Below the pieces are notes generated by a model, which saw only the letters and a program-made list of their open reading frames with translations, searched no databases and was not told the DNA's origin. Source: Leadbetterella lacunae (GTDB lineage: Bacteria; Bacteroidota; Bacteroidia; Cytophagales; Spirosomataceae). Taken from it: a DNA stretch of 64,000 bases. Positions within the stretch are counted from its first letter, which is position 1. Each line of letters starts with the position of its first letter. Where the stretch lies: NCBI RefSeq assembly GCF_042649125.1, contig NZ_JBHRYQ010000001.1, forward strand, positions 1 to 64,000. Direction: 5' to 3'. Positions 27,914 through 37,673 of the stretch are shown one piece after another. A program made the position numbers and the translations under genes.

Positions 27914-29524
27914 ATGAAAAAAATATTTTTTCTTTTTTTACTGGGCATATCGAGTCTATATGCACAAAAAATGCCCAATATCATTTGGCTTAGTGCGGAA
28001 GATCTGAGCCCACGTCTGGGATGCTACGGCGACTATACTGTTCCTACGCCCAATATTGATAAAATTGCGAAGCAAGGAGTGATGTATACCAATGTATTTA
28101 CCACAGCGGGAGTTTGTGCTCCTAGCCGAAACGCAATAGCCACGGGGCGTATTCAAACCAGCAATGGCGGACACAATATGCGAACTCAAGGCAGTACCTA
28201 TCCCGAAAAAACAGGATTGCCGAAACACTATTCAGTAGTTATGCCACCTGATGTTAAGCACTTTGCGGAGCTTCTTAGGGCTCAAGGATATTATTGCACA
28301 AACAACGTCAAGACAGATTATCAATTTGAGGATATTCCGTCTATTTGGGACGAAAGCAGCACTACTGCTCACTATAAAAACAGAAAAGAAGGACAGCCGT
28401 TTTTTGCGATTTTTAACAGTACCATCACCCATGAGTCACAGGTTTGGGCGAGAAGTAAGCATCCATTGAGAGTAGATCCCAAGAAGGTAAAACTTCCTCC
28501 TTTTTACCCAGATACTGATTCTGTGAGACTAGATGTGGCACGTTTTTACTCTAATATTTCGGAACTAGACGATTGGGTAGGAGAAAAAATGAAAGAACTG
28601 GAGGAGAATGGTTTGTTAGAAAATACCATTGTGATGTTTTGGGGTGATCATGGAGACGGCTTGCCTTTTTACAAAAGAGAAGTTTATGACCGTGGACTTA
28701 GGGTGCCGTTTTTAGTTCGTTTTCCTAGTGGCTACCCAACCAAAGGTCAAAAACCTGCAAACTCTACCGATGACCGTATGATTTCTGCAATCGATTGGCC
28801 AGCTACTGTGTTGTCGTTAGCGGGTATTCCTACTCCAAAATGGATGCAGGGGAGATCGTTTTTGGGCAAATATGCCACTGTGGAAGGTCATCCGTATATA
28901 TTTGGTGCAAGAGATCGCCTTGATTCAGAATACGATAGGGTTAGGTCCGTAAGTGATGGCAGTTTTCAATATATTAAAAACTTCAGCCCCGAAAAACCAC
29001 TTTACATGGACATTGAGTTTAGAAAGCAACAGGCCTCAATGAGAGAAATTTTAAGAATGCGAGACAATGGGCAACTTAACGAAACTCAAATGATTTGGTT
29101 TAAGCAGACCAAGCCATCAGAAGAATTTTACGACATAAAAGCAGATCCTTTTCAATTGGTAAACCTAATTGACAATTCGAAATATGCTTCTAAAATAAGT
29201 ACGTTTAGAGAGGTCTTTACAGATTGGCAAAAGGAGGTTTATGACTATGGGGAAATCGAGGAGAAAAGTTTGGTAAAGCAAATGTGGAATGGACAAAGCG
29301 AGCCACCTACCACTGCTAATCCAATACTTAAAATTGAAAAATCTAAGCTAATGATATCTTCAGCCACAGAGGGGGCTTCCATAGTTTATAAAATTATAAA
29401 AAACGGCATAGAACCTCAAAGTTGGGAAGTTTATTCAAAACCAATAACTATTCCTAAAAACGCAAAAGTAAAAGCAATGGCTCAACGAATAGGTTTTCAA
29501 CCTAGTGAAATAATTGCCTTATGA
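27914..29524 (+). CDS. Type I sulfatase (heparan N-sulfatase-like)
   Basis: A 536-aa protein with signal peptide MKKIFFLFLLGISSLYAQ. IIWLSAEDLSPRLGCYGD supplies the first metal ligands with E29-D30 (Glu where Asp is commoner), formylglycine site C68-A-P-S-R72 is intact, and MFWGDHGDGLPFYKREVYDRG near 240 matches N-sulfoglucosamine-sulfohydrolase-like enzymes. The last 70 residues (about 465-536) form an extra beta-rich tail (IVYKIIKNGIEPQSWEVYSK) like a chitobiase/beta-hexosaminidase C-terminal-type domain. It should remove sulfate from a different position than its two neighbours; which one cannot be told. Third in the series of plus-strand sulfatases, before the GH78 gene. Confidence 0.92.
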   Translation: MKKIFFLFLLGISSLYAQKMPNIIWLSAEDLSPRLGCYGDYTVPTPNIDKIAKQGVMYTNVFTTAGVCAPSRNAIATGRIQTSNGGHNMRTQGSTYPEKTGLPKHYSVVMPPDVKHFAELLRAQGYYCTNNVKTDYQFEDIPSIWDESSTTAHYKNRKEGQPFFAIFNSTITHESQVWARSKHPLRVDPKKVKLPPFYPDTDSVRLDVARFYSNISELDDWVGEKMKELEENGLLENTIVMFWGDHGDGLPFYKREVYDRGLRVPFLVRFPSGYPTKGQKPANSTDDRMISAIDWPATVLSLAGIPTPKWMQGRSFLGKYATVEGHPYIFGARDRLDSEYDRVRSVSDGSFQYIKNFSPEKPLYMDIEFRKQQASMREILRMRDNGQLNETQMIWFKQTKPSEEFYDIKADPFQLVNLIDNSKYASKISTFREVFTDWQKEVYDYGEIEEKSLVKQMWNGQSEPPTTANPILKIEKSKLMISSATEGASIVYKIIKNGIEPQSWEVYSKPITIPKNAKVKAMAQRIGFQPSEIIAL

Positions 29525-29727
29525 AATATCTGATTTTTAAGTAGTTACCTTAATAAAGGAAAATCTTTCAAAAAAGTATTTATAGTATTTAAATGCAATT
29601 GGCAAAAAGCCATCGAGGGAAATCTATTGCCTATTTATTGCCAAAAAATAGTGTTTCTTTCGATTATGTATTTTGGTAATTAGTCAAAATTGGAATTAAA
29701 AAAAACTCTCCATTTTAAACAAAAAAA

Positions 29728-32700
29728 ATGTACGCAAAAGAACAAAAATACCTAATAAGAAAATGGCTTTTGGTGCCAAAGGTTTATGTGAATATTTCGA
29801 TATTTCTAAATCTCACTTTTGGTGTTTTCCTAATAAGTTTTAGTGCATATTCAAAAGTATTGCCAATTGATCTTAAGTGTGAATACAGAACCAACCCACT
29901 CGGAATTGACAATAAGACTCCTAGGCTAAGTTGGATATTGTCTGAGGCTTCACCGGTGCGTGGTCAAAAACAAACGGCGTTTCAAATAATAGTGGCCAGC
30001 AGTAAAGAAAACCTGAAGAAAAATATCGGTGACGTATGGGATTCGGGTAAAATAAAAAATAGTACTTCAGTAAATAATATTTATGCAGGGAAAGAGCTAA
30101 AGTCAGGTCAATTCTACTTTTGGAAAGTACGAGTTTGGGATGTTTCTGGTGCTATGTCAGAATGGAGCAATTCGGCAAAATTTGCTATGGGATTGCTATA
30201 TCCTGAAGATTGGAAAGGCTCATGGATTTTAAAAAATGATCAGAAAAAAACAGATCACAATTGGTATAGGAAAACCTTTACTTTAAAAGATGACGCAGTT
30301 TCTGCCTTGGTTTTCGTAGCCTCGTTTGGGTATCATGAACTCTACGTAAATGGCGAAAAAATCACTGATAATGTGATGAATCCCGTAATGTCTTACATGA
30401 AAAAGCGGATTCCATATTTGACCTATGATATTAGCGACAAACTTAAAAAAGGAGACAATGTTATCGCCATTTGGCATGCTGCTGGTTGGGCTCGCTGGCA
30501 GCGAATCACCGAATATAAAAATCCCCCTTTTGTGTTTAAAGCCCAAGTAAACATAAGTTCGGAAGGAAAAGAGATTTCAATGGCAACGGACGATTCTTGG
30601 AAATGTAAAAAAAGTAATAGTGAATATTATGGAGATTGGGATATTCTGCATTTTGGTGGGGAAACCATAGACGATAGAAAAAAAGAAGACGAATGGAACA
30701 CGATTGCTTATGATGATTCCAATTGGATAAATGCTAGTATTTATAAACCAACTGAAGTAAGAAACCAAAATTCATTGCCCATTATTAAAGAAGATATTCC
30801 TGTAAAAAATACCGCGAATTTTCAAATAAATAGCGAAATAACAGCTGAGTTAAGTGCTCAAATGGTAGAACCTCAGGTAAAGTTTGAAGTAGTAAAACCA
30901 ATTGGAGTTACTGCAAATGTCGACGGAACTTACATGATTGACATGGGCGTAAACTATACAGGTTTTTTCGAAATGAAAATGCATAAGGGACATGAGGGCG
31001 ACTCAGTGCTGTTTGAGATTAGTGATCAAACTGAAAAGGTAATGAACTGGAACCAAAAGAGTAAATATATCTACGGGAAGTCAGGTGAAGGTGTTTTTAC
31101 AAATAGGTTTAATGTAGCAGGTGGCCGATGGATAACCGTTTATGGTTTAAAATATAAGCCGCAATTAGTTGATATAAAAGGTTATGTGATTACAAATGAC
31201 CGAAAACGCATCAGTAAGTTTGAGTCTTCGAGCGAACTTCTCAATCAGATTTATGAAATAAACCTCGACACATATATAGCCAATACTATGGACGGTATTT
31301 TGGTAGACTGTCCGCATAGAGAAAGGCGTGGTTGGGGCGAGGTAACAGTTGCGGCTATGTATGGTGACGCCTTGCCGAACTTTGAAAGTGGAGCTTACAT
31401 GGACCAGTATACCCAGTTTTTGCGGGATGCTCAAAATGAAGAAGGGCAAATAAATGCAATTATAAATGAAAACGACAGGCCATTTTTAATGTGGAAAGCC
31501 AACAGCCCAATCACCATTTGGGAGTCTTACAGAATGCTTGGGGATAAGAAGATTTTAGCTGACAATTACGAATCCATGACAAAGTGGATGACTTGGCTTT
31601 TTAATCATTCAAATTTTAATACCGGAGGTGCTTTAATAACGGGCAAGCAGGGTGTACTTAGTTTTCCGGGTCTGGGAGATTGGTGTACACCAAGGGGGAA
31701 TTTCTGGACGAGTAGCAACTCGCCCGATGCCATACATTTTAATAATTCACTTTACGCTTTTATGCTTGACAATGCCTTGCAGATTGCCACTGCCTTAGGA
31801 AAAGCTGATGACGCCAAAGTATATGCAGAAAGACTAAACGTACAGCGAGAAGCCACCCACAAGATGACTTATGATTCAGTAACTGGTAAATACGGAAGCG
31901 GGCAGCAAATCAACCAAGCTTTCGCACTTATAGCAGGAGTAACACCCGCATCAGAAAAGAAGAAAGTTGAAGCCGTGTTGGTAAATAATGTGCTTTACGA
32001 TTTTCCTTATTATGACACTGGGAGCTCTGGGCAGGCACTTTATACCCGATATTTTACAGAATTTGGTGAACGCATGGACCTTATTTATGAGCTCCTTCAA
32101 GACCGTCACCACCCGAGTTACGGGTATTTTATAGACCAAGGCGAAACCACTTGGCCGGAGCGTTGGTCATCGGTAGGAATGAGTAAAATACACACGTGTT
32201 ATACCGGCATCGGGGGGTATTTCATTAAAGGTTTTGGTGGTATTAGGCCCAACGAAAACGCCTTTGGTATGAAAAGTATGCTCATAAAGCCAGCCTTGGT
32301 GGGCGACTTAACTTTTGCCAACACTTCGTATAAGTCTTTATACGGGAACGTAGTAGTAAACTGGACGAAAAACAAGAATACTGCTTGTTTTCATATTGAA
32401 ATTCCGATTAATACCACTGCCAAAATATATTTGCCTGCCACAGATAAAAAGGTAGTTAAAGTAGGAGGTCAATTAGCCGAAAAAGTGAAAGGTATTCGCT
32501 TTTTGGGATCAGAAAAAAATGAAGCGGTAGGAAACTATGTTATTTATGAAGTTACCTCTGGGGTATATAATTTCTCTGTTAGTAATGTTCCTTTAGTTAC
32601 TTTCCCAGAACCATTGCAGAAGCCAGAAAATCTATCAAAGATAGGTAGAATAAGTGCCTCCTCTATGTTTATTGAAACCGAAAAACTTCCTGGTTTCGAG

Positions 32701-33027
32701 GCATTTAAAGCCAACGACGAAGTTGATTCCACTTCTTGGCAAGCAAACGAAGCTAATACTCAGTATTTAGAACTGGAATGGATAAAACCGCAAATATTTA
32801 ATAAAGTAGAAATAAATGAAGTAGGGGACTTAATAGGTAATTACAAAATCCAATATTGGACCGGAACGCAGTGGAAAGACTTGGTGATTGATCAAAAATG
32901 TGGAAGAGCTAAAGTACATATTTTCAAAGAAGTAAAAGCTACAAAATGCCGAATTTTTATATTAGATGCCATTAAGGCTCCATCTATTTCTGAGTTTAAA
33001 ATATTTAATGATACAAAGCTAAAATGA
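29728..33027 (+). CDS. GH78-family protein with altered catalytic segment and C-terminal discoidin-like domain
   Basis: A 1099-aa protein, export helix near 22-44 (long, N-terminal to LPIDLKCEYRTNPLGIDNKT). The GH78 domains follow: fibronectin-like (50-150), beta-sandwich with VASFGYHELYVNGEK near 195, (alpha/alpha)6 barrel from about 500, C-terminal sandwich (NTSYKSLYGNVVVNW, near 870). The catalytic segment reads DCPHRERRGWGEVTVAA (near 526), whereas relatives have ...GWxGDA. The usual second Asp is Val and the Gly before it is Glu. The base motif TTWPERW near 810 is kept. Residues from about 960 resemble an F5/8-type carbohydrate-binding fold. It overlaps the isomerase gene by ATGA, so the two are translationally coupled. 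It may be an active variant or a binding-only paralogue. Confidence 0.85.
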   Translation: MYAKEQKYLIRKWLLVPKVYVNISIFLNLTFGVFLISFSAYSKVLPIDLKCEYRTNPLGIDNKTPRLSWILSEASPVRGQKQTAFQIIVASSKENLKKNIGDVWDSGKIKNSTSVNNIYAGKELKSGQFYFWKVRVWDVSGAMSEWSNSAKFAMGLLYPEDWKGSWILKNDQKKTDHNWYRKTFTLKDDAVSALVFVASFGYHELYVNGEKITDNVMNPVMSYMKKRIPYLTYDISDKLKKGDNVIAIWHAAGWARWQRITEYKNPPFVFKAQVNISSEGKEISMATDDSWKCKKSNSEYYGDWDILHFGGETIDDRKKEDEWNTIAYDDSNWINASIYKPTEVRNQNSLPIIKEDIPVKNTANFQINSEITAELSAQMVEPQVKFEVVKPIGVTANVDGTYMIDMGVNYTGFFEMKMHKGHEGDSVLFEISDQTEKVMNWNQKSKYIYGKSGEGVFTNRFNVAGGRWITVYGLKYKPQLVDIKGYVITNDRKRISKFESSSELLNQIYEINLDTYIANTMDGILVDCPHRERRGWGEVTVAAMYGDALPNFESGAYMDQYTQFLRDAQNEEGQINAIINENDRPFLMWKANSPITIWESYRMLGDKKILADNYESMTKWMTWLFNHSNFNTGGALITGKQGVLSFPGLGDWCTPRGNFWTSSNSPDAIHFNNSLYAFMLDNALQIATALGKADDAKVYAERLNVQREATHKMTYDSVTGKYGSGQQINQAFALIAGVTPASEKKKVEAVLVNNVLYDFPYYDTGSSGQALYTRYFTEFGERMDLIYELLQDRHHPSYGYFIDQGETTWPERWSSVGMSKIHTCYTGIGGYFIKGFGGIRPNENAFGMKSMLIKPALVGDLTFANTSYKSLYGNVVVNWTKNKNTACFHIEIPINTTAKIYLPATDKKVVKVGGQLAEKVKGIRFLGSEKNEAVGNYVIYEVTSGVYNFSVSNVPLVTFPEPLQKPENLSKIGRISASSMFIETEKLPGFEAFKANDEVDSTSWQANEANTQYLELEWIKPQIFNKVEINEVGDLIGNYKIQYWTGTQWKDLVIDQKCGRAKVHIFKEVKATKCRIFILDAIKAPSISEFKIFNDTKLK

Positions 33028-34436
33028 CAAAAATAGGACTATTCGGTATAGGATTAGATACGTATTGGCCTCAGTTTAAAGGCTTGTTTGAACGCTTAGA
33101 AGGTTATCAAAATCAGATAGCCGAAAAAATGCAAGAGTATGGTGCAGAAGTTATAAATGTAGGCATTGTAGATACACCAGAGAAGGCGGTAGAAACTGCT
33201 GATTTTTTGAAAAAAAATGATGTCGAGTTAGTGTTTTTGTATGTTTCAACGTATGCTTTGTCTTCCACAGTTTTGCCTTTGGCACAAAAGTTAAAATGCC
33301 CAATAGTCATTTTAAATATTCAACCTGTAGCAGCTATAGATTATGAAAAATTTAATCTACTTGGCGATAGAGGGAAAATGACAGGGGAATGGCTGGCCCA
33401 TTGCCAAGCATGTTCTGTGCCTGAGCTCGCCAATTTATTCAATCGAGCAAGTATCGATTATGAAATTGTTACAGGTTTTTTGGGCGAACCATTCGTTTGG
33501 AACGAAATAAAAGGCTGGATAAAGGCTACTCAAGTAGCTGCCACTATGCGGACCAATCGCTTAGGAGTTTTAGGCAATTACTATGGAGGCATGTTAGATG
33601 TTTATTCAGATTTGACAAAGCAATCTACAGCGTTTGGTACCTACATAAAAGTCTTAGAAATGTGTGAACTTAAAGCTCTAAGAGACGATGTAACCGAGGA
33701 AGAAATACACGGAAAAGTGCAAGAGTTTAATGAAACTTTTGAGGTAATAGAAGCATGCGAACAAGTCGAGATTTTAAGAGCCGCTACCACTTCAGTTGCA
33801 CTAGATAAGCTAGTAAAAGCTCATGACTTAGGTGCACTGGCTTATTACTACGAGGGACAGCCTGGAAATGAATATGAAAATATAGTGACTTCAGTAATAG
33901 CCGGAAATACCTTATTAACAGGCAAAAACATACCAGTAGCTGGCGAATATGAAGTAAAGAACGCTCAAGCCATGAAAATTATGGACGCATTTGGTTCAGG
34001 TGGTTCATTTTCAGAGTTTTATGCCATGGACTTTAACGACGATATTGTTATGCTTGGCCACGATGGACCTGCACATTTTGCTATTTCTCAAGGCAAAGTT
34101 CAGCTTGTGCCATTGCCGGTTTATCATGGAAAGCCAGGCAAAGGCCTATCTATACAAATGACCGTAAAGCACGGGCCCGTAACGCTCCTTTCCGTGGTTG
34201 AGGGCAAAGACGAAGTATTTATGTTGGTGGCCGAAGGTGAATCTGTGGAAGGGCCAACCCTTCAGATTGGTAATACAAATAGTCGTTATCGTTTCTCAGT
34301 AGGGGCGAGGATCTTTATGAATGAGTGGTCAAAAAATGGCCCGGCACACCATTGTGCCATCGGCGTAGGGCATATAGCAGACAAAATCGAAAAGTTAGGG
34401 AAAATATTAAAAATGAAAGTTGTGCGTGTTTGCTGA
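33024..34436 (+). CDS. L-arabinose/L-fucose isomerase-type sugar isomerase
   Basis: A 470-aa protein with no signal peptide, hence cytoplasmic, and the only such enzyme of this arm. It starts TKIGLFGIGLDTYWPQFKGL and has the AraA/FucI fold. Candidate metal ligands are Glu in YYYEGQPGNEYEN (near 280), Glu in VAGEYEVKNAQAMKIM (near 312), His in MLGHDGPAHF (near 350) and His in CAIGVGHIADK (near 451). These enzymes interconvert aldose and ketose with Mn2+. It is not of the RhaA family, yet it lies between two rhamnosidase genes and overlaps the first by four bases. The likely substrate is a sugar released from the target polymer; L-rhamnose or another deoxy- or pentose sugar is possible but unproven. 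Confidence 0.85.
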   Translation: MTKIGLFGIGLDTYWPQFKGLFERLEGYQNQIAEKMQEYGAEVINVGIVDTPEKAVETADFLKKNDVELVFLYVSTYALSSTVLPLAQKLKCPIVILNIQPVAAIDYEKFNLLGDRGKMTGEWLAHCQACSVPELANLFNRASIDYEIVTGFLGEPFVWNEIKGWIKATQVAATMRTNRLGVLGNYYGGMLDVYSDLTKQSTAFGTYIKVLEMCELKALRDDVTEEEIHGKVQEFNETFEVIEACEQVEILRAATTSVALDKLVKAHDLGALAYYYEGQPGNEYENIVTSVIAGNTLLTGKNIPVAGEYEVKNAQAMKIMDAFGSGGSFSEFYAMDFNDDIVMLGHDGPAHFAISQGKVQLVPLPVYHGKPGKGLSIQMTVKHGPVTLLSVVEGKDEVFMLVAEGESVEGPTLQIGNTNSRYRFSVGARIFMNEWSKNGPAHHCAIGVGHIADKIEKLGKILKMKVVRVC

Positions 34437-34486
34437 AAAAGAACGGCAATTTTTCGAATAAATGAATACTAAATAAAGAGTTAAAT

Positions 34487-37351
34487 ATGAAATATAGATT
34501 ACTGAAATTTCTTTTTTTATTGCTTTCGTGTCTCAATTTTTCTTTTGGGCAAACTGCTCCAAAAGTCAAAGTTTCTGACTTGGCTTTTAAAGCACTCACG
34601 TGCAATACCATTTCTAATCCAAGTGCTATAGAAACTACACAGCCGGATTTTGCGTGGATAATTACTTCTAAAGGATACAATAAATCTCAATCTGCCTATC
34701 AGCTATTGGTGGCCACTAGTCCTACAAAATTAAACGTAAAAACCTCTGATATGTGGAATTCAGAAAAGGTCAAAAGCTCTAAGTCAACCTATGTAAAGTA
34801 TCATGGTAAGACCTTAAAAGCAGGTGAAAAATATTATTGGAAAGTTAAAATATGGGATGAGCGAAATCAAGAGTCAGGCTGGTCTGCACCGCAAAGCTTT
34901 CAAATGGGCCTTTTAGATGAGTCAAATTGGGGAGAATCTAAATGGATTAGTCTAAACAAAGACACCCGAACTTCGGAGCACCGTTTTAGAGAATACATCA
35001 CATCTAAAATGGTAACGCCCGAAATGGTAGAAGGGAAAGCTGCGGCATATTTTAGAAAGGAGGTAAATGCCCTAAAATCCATTAAAAGTGCTCAAGCATA
35101 TATCTGCGGATTGGGATACTATGAGTTTTATTTAAATGGGAAAAAAGTAGGCGACCATGTGCTTGATCCAGCTCCGTCTAACTATGACAAGCAGGCGTAT
35201 TATGTGCATTATGACATCACCAAAGATTTCAAACAAGGTAAAAACGCTTTGGGGATTATCGTAGCAAATGGATTTTATGGACAAGATATTTCTTGGAAAA
35301 GCGACAAGGAATCAGAGGCAAATATGGCATATGGAAATCCAGCAGTTCGGATGCTGATAAAAGTGACATTTTCAGACGGTAGTCAGACTGATTTTATCAC
35401 CAATGATACATGGAAGGAGTCCACTGGCCCAGTAGTTTTTAATAATATTTATGGGGGAGATACGTACGACGCCCGCTTCGAAATTAAGGATTGGAATAAG
35501 GTGGCATTTAATGATTCAAAATGGGGCTATGCAAAGGCTATTGTGCCTGATATTGCTAAAGTTAGTGCTCAGCAGATTCCGCCCATCAGGCGACTAAAAG
35601 AGTTTAATCCTGTTCGAGTTTTTCAATCACCGCGTGGTACTTGGATTGTAGATTTTGGTCAAAACATAGCTGGATGGGTAAAAATAAAAGTACAAGAAAA
35701 GTCTGGTCAACTTATTGAAATAACCACCACAGAAGCCTTGACGCAAGACGGTCTGGATATTTTTCAAGGGGCTACGGGCGGAGGTGCCAATGGCATGCCA
35801 CAAGTTTTTAAATATATCTGCAAAGGCAGCGGTGCAGAAACTTGGGAGCCGCAGTTTAGCTATCATGGTTTTAGGTATGCCGAAATAAAAGGAATAAGCA
35901 AAAAGCCCACTTCTGATATGATCAGGTCGGTTTTGGTAGCTACAGACATTCAAGAAAATGGGAGCTTTTCTAGTTCAGACTCACTGCTCAATAAAATGCA
36001 CAGTATTAGCAAATGGACGATAGTAAGCAATATTCACGGAATTCCTGAAGACTGCCCGCATCGCGAAAAATGCGGTTGGCTTGGCGATGCCCACGCATTT
36101 TGTGAATACGCCCTTTATAACTATGAAATGGGTAATTTTTATAAAAAATACATGGAGGATATTCGAACTCAGCTGCGACCAGCCAAAGGTGGTGAAAATG
36201 CCAATCGTCAATACCAAGTACCTACTATGATAGCTCCCGGAAAACGAACATCTGGCCTTGCAAAATTAGACTGGGGTGTAGCTACCATGTATTTGCCGTG
36301 GTATAACTATTTGTATTACGGAGATGCCGAATTGGTAAAAGAATATTATCCAGAAATGAAAGACCTAAGTAATTATTATTTGTCTTTTAAAGATAAAGAT
36401 GGCATCATTCAAAACGGTATGGGAGACTGGTGCCCGCCAAGTTGGGACAGGCTCAAAAATCCGGGTGCTATGGAGTGCGATCCTATTGTTTCAGCAAATG
36501 CCTATTTCTATGATATTTTAGGTGTCATGGAAAGGTTTGCAAAACAAAATAACGATGCATCTTTTGAAGCAATATTAAAAAAAGAAAAACAGGAACTGAT
36601 GCTTGCGTTTAATAAAATGTTTCTGAAACCGATTGGCTCCACTTCTTACAAATGGTATGGCAGTCAAACCGCTACGGTTATGGCATTACAGTTTGGTCTA
36701 GTGCCACAGTCTGAGATTAATGCAGTTGTAGAAGGCCTTGCATATGATATTAAGCACGTAAAAGGCGGCCACCATTCTACAGGGATTCATGGAAATCGGT
36801 ACATCTATACTGTCCTTTCAAAGTATGGCAAAGCGGATTTGGCTTATGATATTCTAACAACACCAAGTTTTCCAAGCCAAACCTATGTCATGAACTATGG
36901 TTTCACTACCTGGCCTGAGCGGCAGTTTGATTGGGATACTATGGAAGGTTTAACCAACTCGCTCAATCATCCTATGCACAGTGGTTTTGCTGCATATTTT
37001 TTCGAATCTCTTGGCGGTATAAAATCTACCACCGAGTCTGCTGGGTTTAAGGAGTTTACTGTAAACCCTATTTTTCCTGCTAAAATTACCAGCACTTCTG
37101 TTAGTTTACCGTCGCCGTATGGTCAAATTTCAAGCAGTTGGAAGTCCAACGGGATACGTTTTTCAATGAATTTAGAAGTGCCTTTTAATACAAAAGCTAA
37201 AGTGTTATTAAGTAAAAATGAGCTTGAAACGCTCAGTATAAACGGCGTTGCTTTAAAAGATTTCTTAAAAAACAACCCAATCGAAATTGTTGATTCCTCC
37301 ACATTGGTGTTGGGTTCTGGTCTATATACGTTGGCTTATTTGAAACAATAA
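34487..37351 (+). CDS. GH78 alpha-L-rhamnosidase
   Basis: A 954-aa exported enzyme (signal ending FSFGQ). Domains: N-terminal fibronectin-like (ALTCNTISNPSAIETTQPDF, near 40-140), beta-sandwich with ICGLGYYEFYLNGKKVGD near 205, FGQNIAGWVKIKV near 388, (alpha/alpha)6 barrel, and C-terminal sandwich. The catalytic segment DCPHREKCGWLGDAHAF near 521 has the complete acidic set, in contrast to the paralogue two genes upstream. TTWPERQFDWD near 805 gives the base Glu. It cleaves terminal alpha-L-rhamnose in the periplasm. It follows the isomerase by 50 bp and precedes the second SusC by about 320 bp, which should include a promoter. Confidence 0.93.
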   Translation: MKYRLLKFLFLLLSCLNFSFGQTAPKVKVSDLAFKALTCNTISNPSAIETTQPDFAWIITSKGYNKSQSAYQLLVATSPTKLNVKTSDMWNSEKVKSSKSTYVKYHGKTLKAGEKYYWKVKIWDERNQESGWSAPQSFQMGLLDESNWGESKWISLNKDTRTSEHRFREYITSKMVTPEMVEGKAAAYFRKEVNALKSIKSAQAYICGLGYYEFYLNGKKVGDHVLDPAPSNYDKQAYYVHYDITKDFKQGKNALGIIVANGFYGQDISWKSDKESEANMAYGNPAVRMLIKVTFSDGSQTDFITNDTWKESTGPVVFNNIYGGDTYDARFEIKDWNKVAFNDSKWGYAKAIVPDIAKVSAQQIPPIRRLKEFNPVRVFQSPRGTWIVDFGQNIAGWVKIKVQEKSGQLIEITTTEALTQDGLDIFQGATGGGANGMPQVFKYICKGSGAETWEPQFSYHGFRYAEIKGISKKPTSDMIRSVLVATDIQENGSFSSSDSLLNKMHSISKWTIVSNIHGIPEDCPHREKCGWLGDAHAFCEYALYNYEMGNFYKKYMEDIRTQLRPAKGGENANRQYQVPTMIAPGKRTSGLAKLDWGVATMYLPWYNYLYYGDAELVKEYYPEMKDLSNYYLSFKDKDGIIQNGMGDWCPPSWDRLKNPGAMECDPIVSANAYFYDILGVMERFAKQNNDASFEAILKKEKQELMLAFNKMFLKPIGSTSYKWYGSQTATVMALQFGLVPQSEINAVVEGLAYDIKHVKGGHHSTGIHGNRYIYTVLSKYGKADLAYDILTTPSFPSQTYVMNYGFTTWPERQFDWDTMEGLTNSLNHPMHSGFAAYFFESLGGIKSTTESAGFKEFTVNPIFPAKITSTSVSLPSPYGQISSSWKSNGIRFSMNLEVPFNTKAKVLLSKNELETLSINGVALKDFLKNNPIEIVDSSTLVLGSGLYTLAYLKQ

Positions 37352-37673
37352 GCTTGATTCTACTAAGCGTAAAACTTAGATTTTACGAAAACACATTGCT
37401 TTGCTTTGGCCCGAAGTTAGGCGTGTAATTATCTGTTGGTTATTCTTTAAAATCAAATTTTGACTAGGCTTATTATTAGCTATAGATAGCTACTGCTTTG
37501 TCTTTTAAGTGGGTTTTGTTTTTACAAAAAAAATAAAACAACCTCAAGTTTTGACATTGAGAAAACGCAAAGTCGAGACTAAGTTTTAATTTTTTAAGGA
37601 CTTTTAAATATGTGTATTATGGGCTTTTTTGGAATGTAAATTATTGTATACTAAACTTTTAACTAATTTCTTT

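Noticed and set aside
33024..34436. Calling the isomerase L-rhamnose isomerase (RhaA)
   Set aside because: The fold motifs and ligand spacing are those of AraA/FucI-type enzymes, not the RhaA/xylose isomerase barrel.
37629..37673. TTG start for the second SusC
   Set aside because: It adds 15 residues in front of a clear signal peptide; ATG 37674 fits better.
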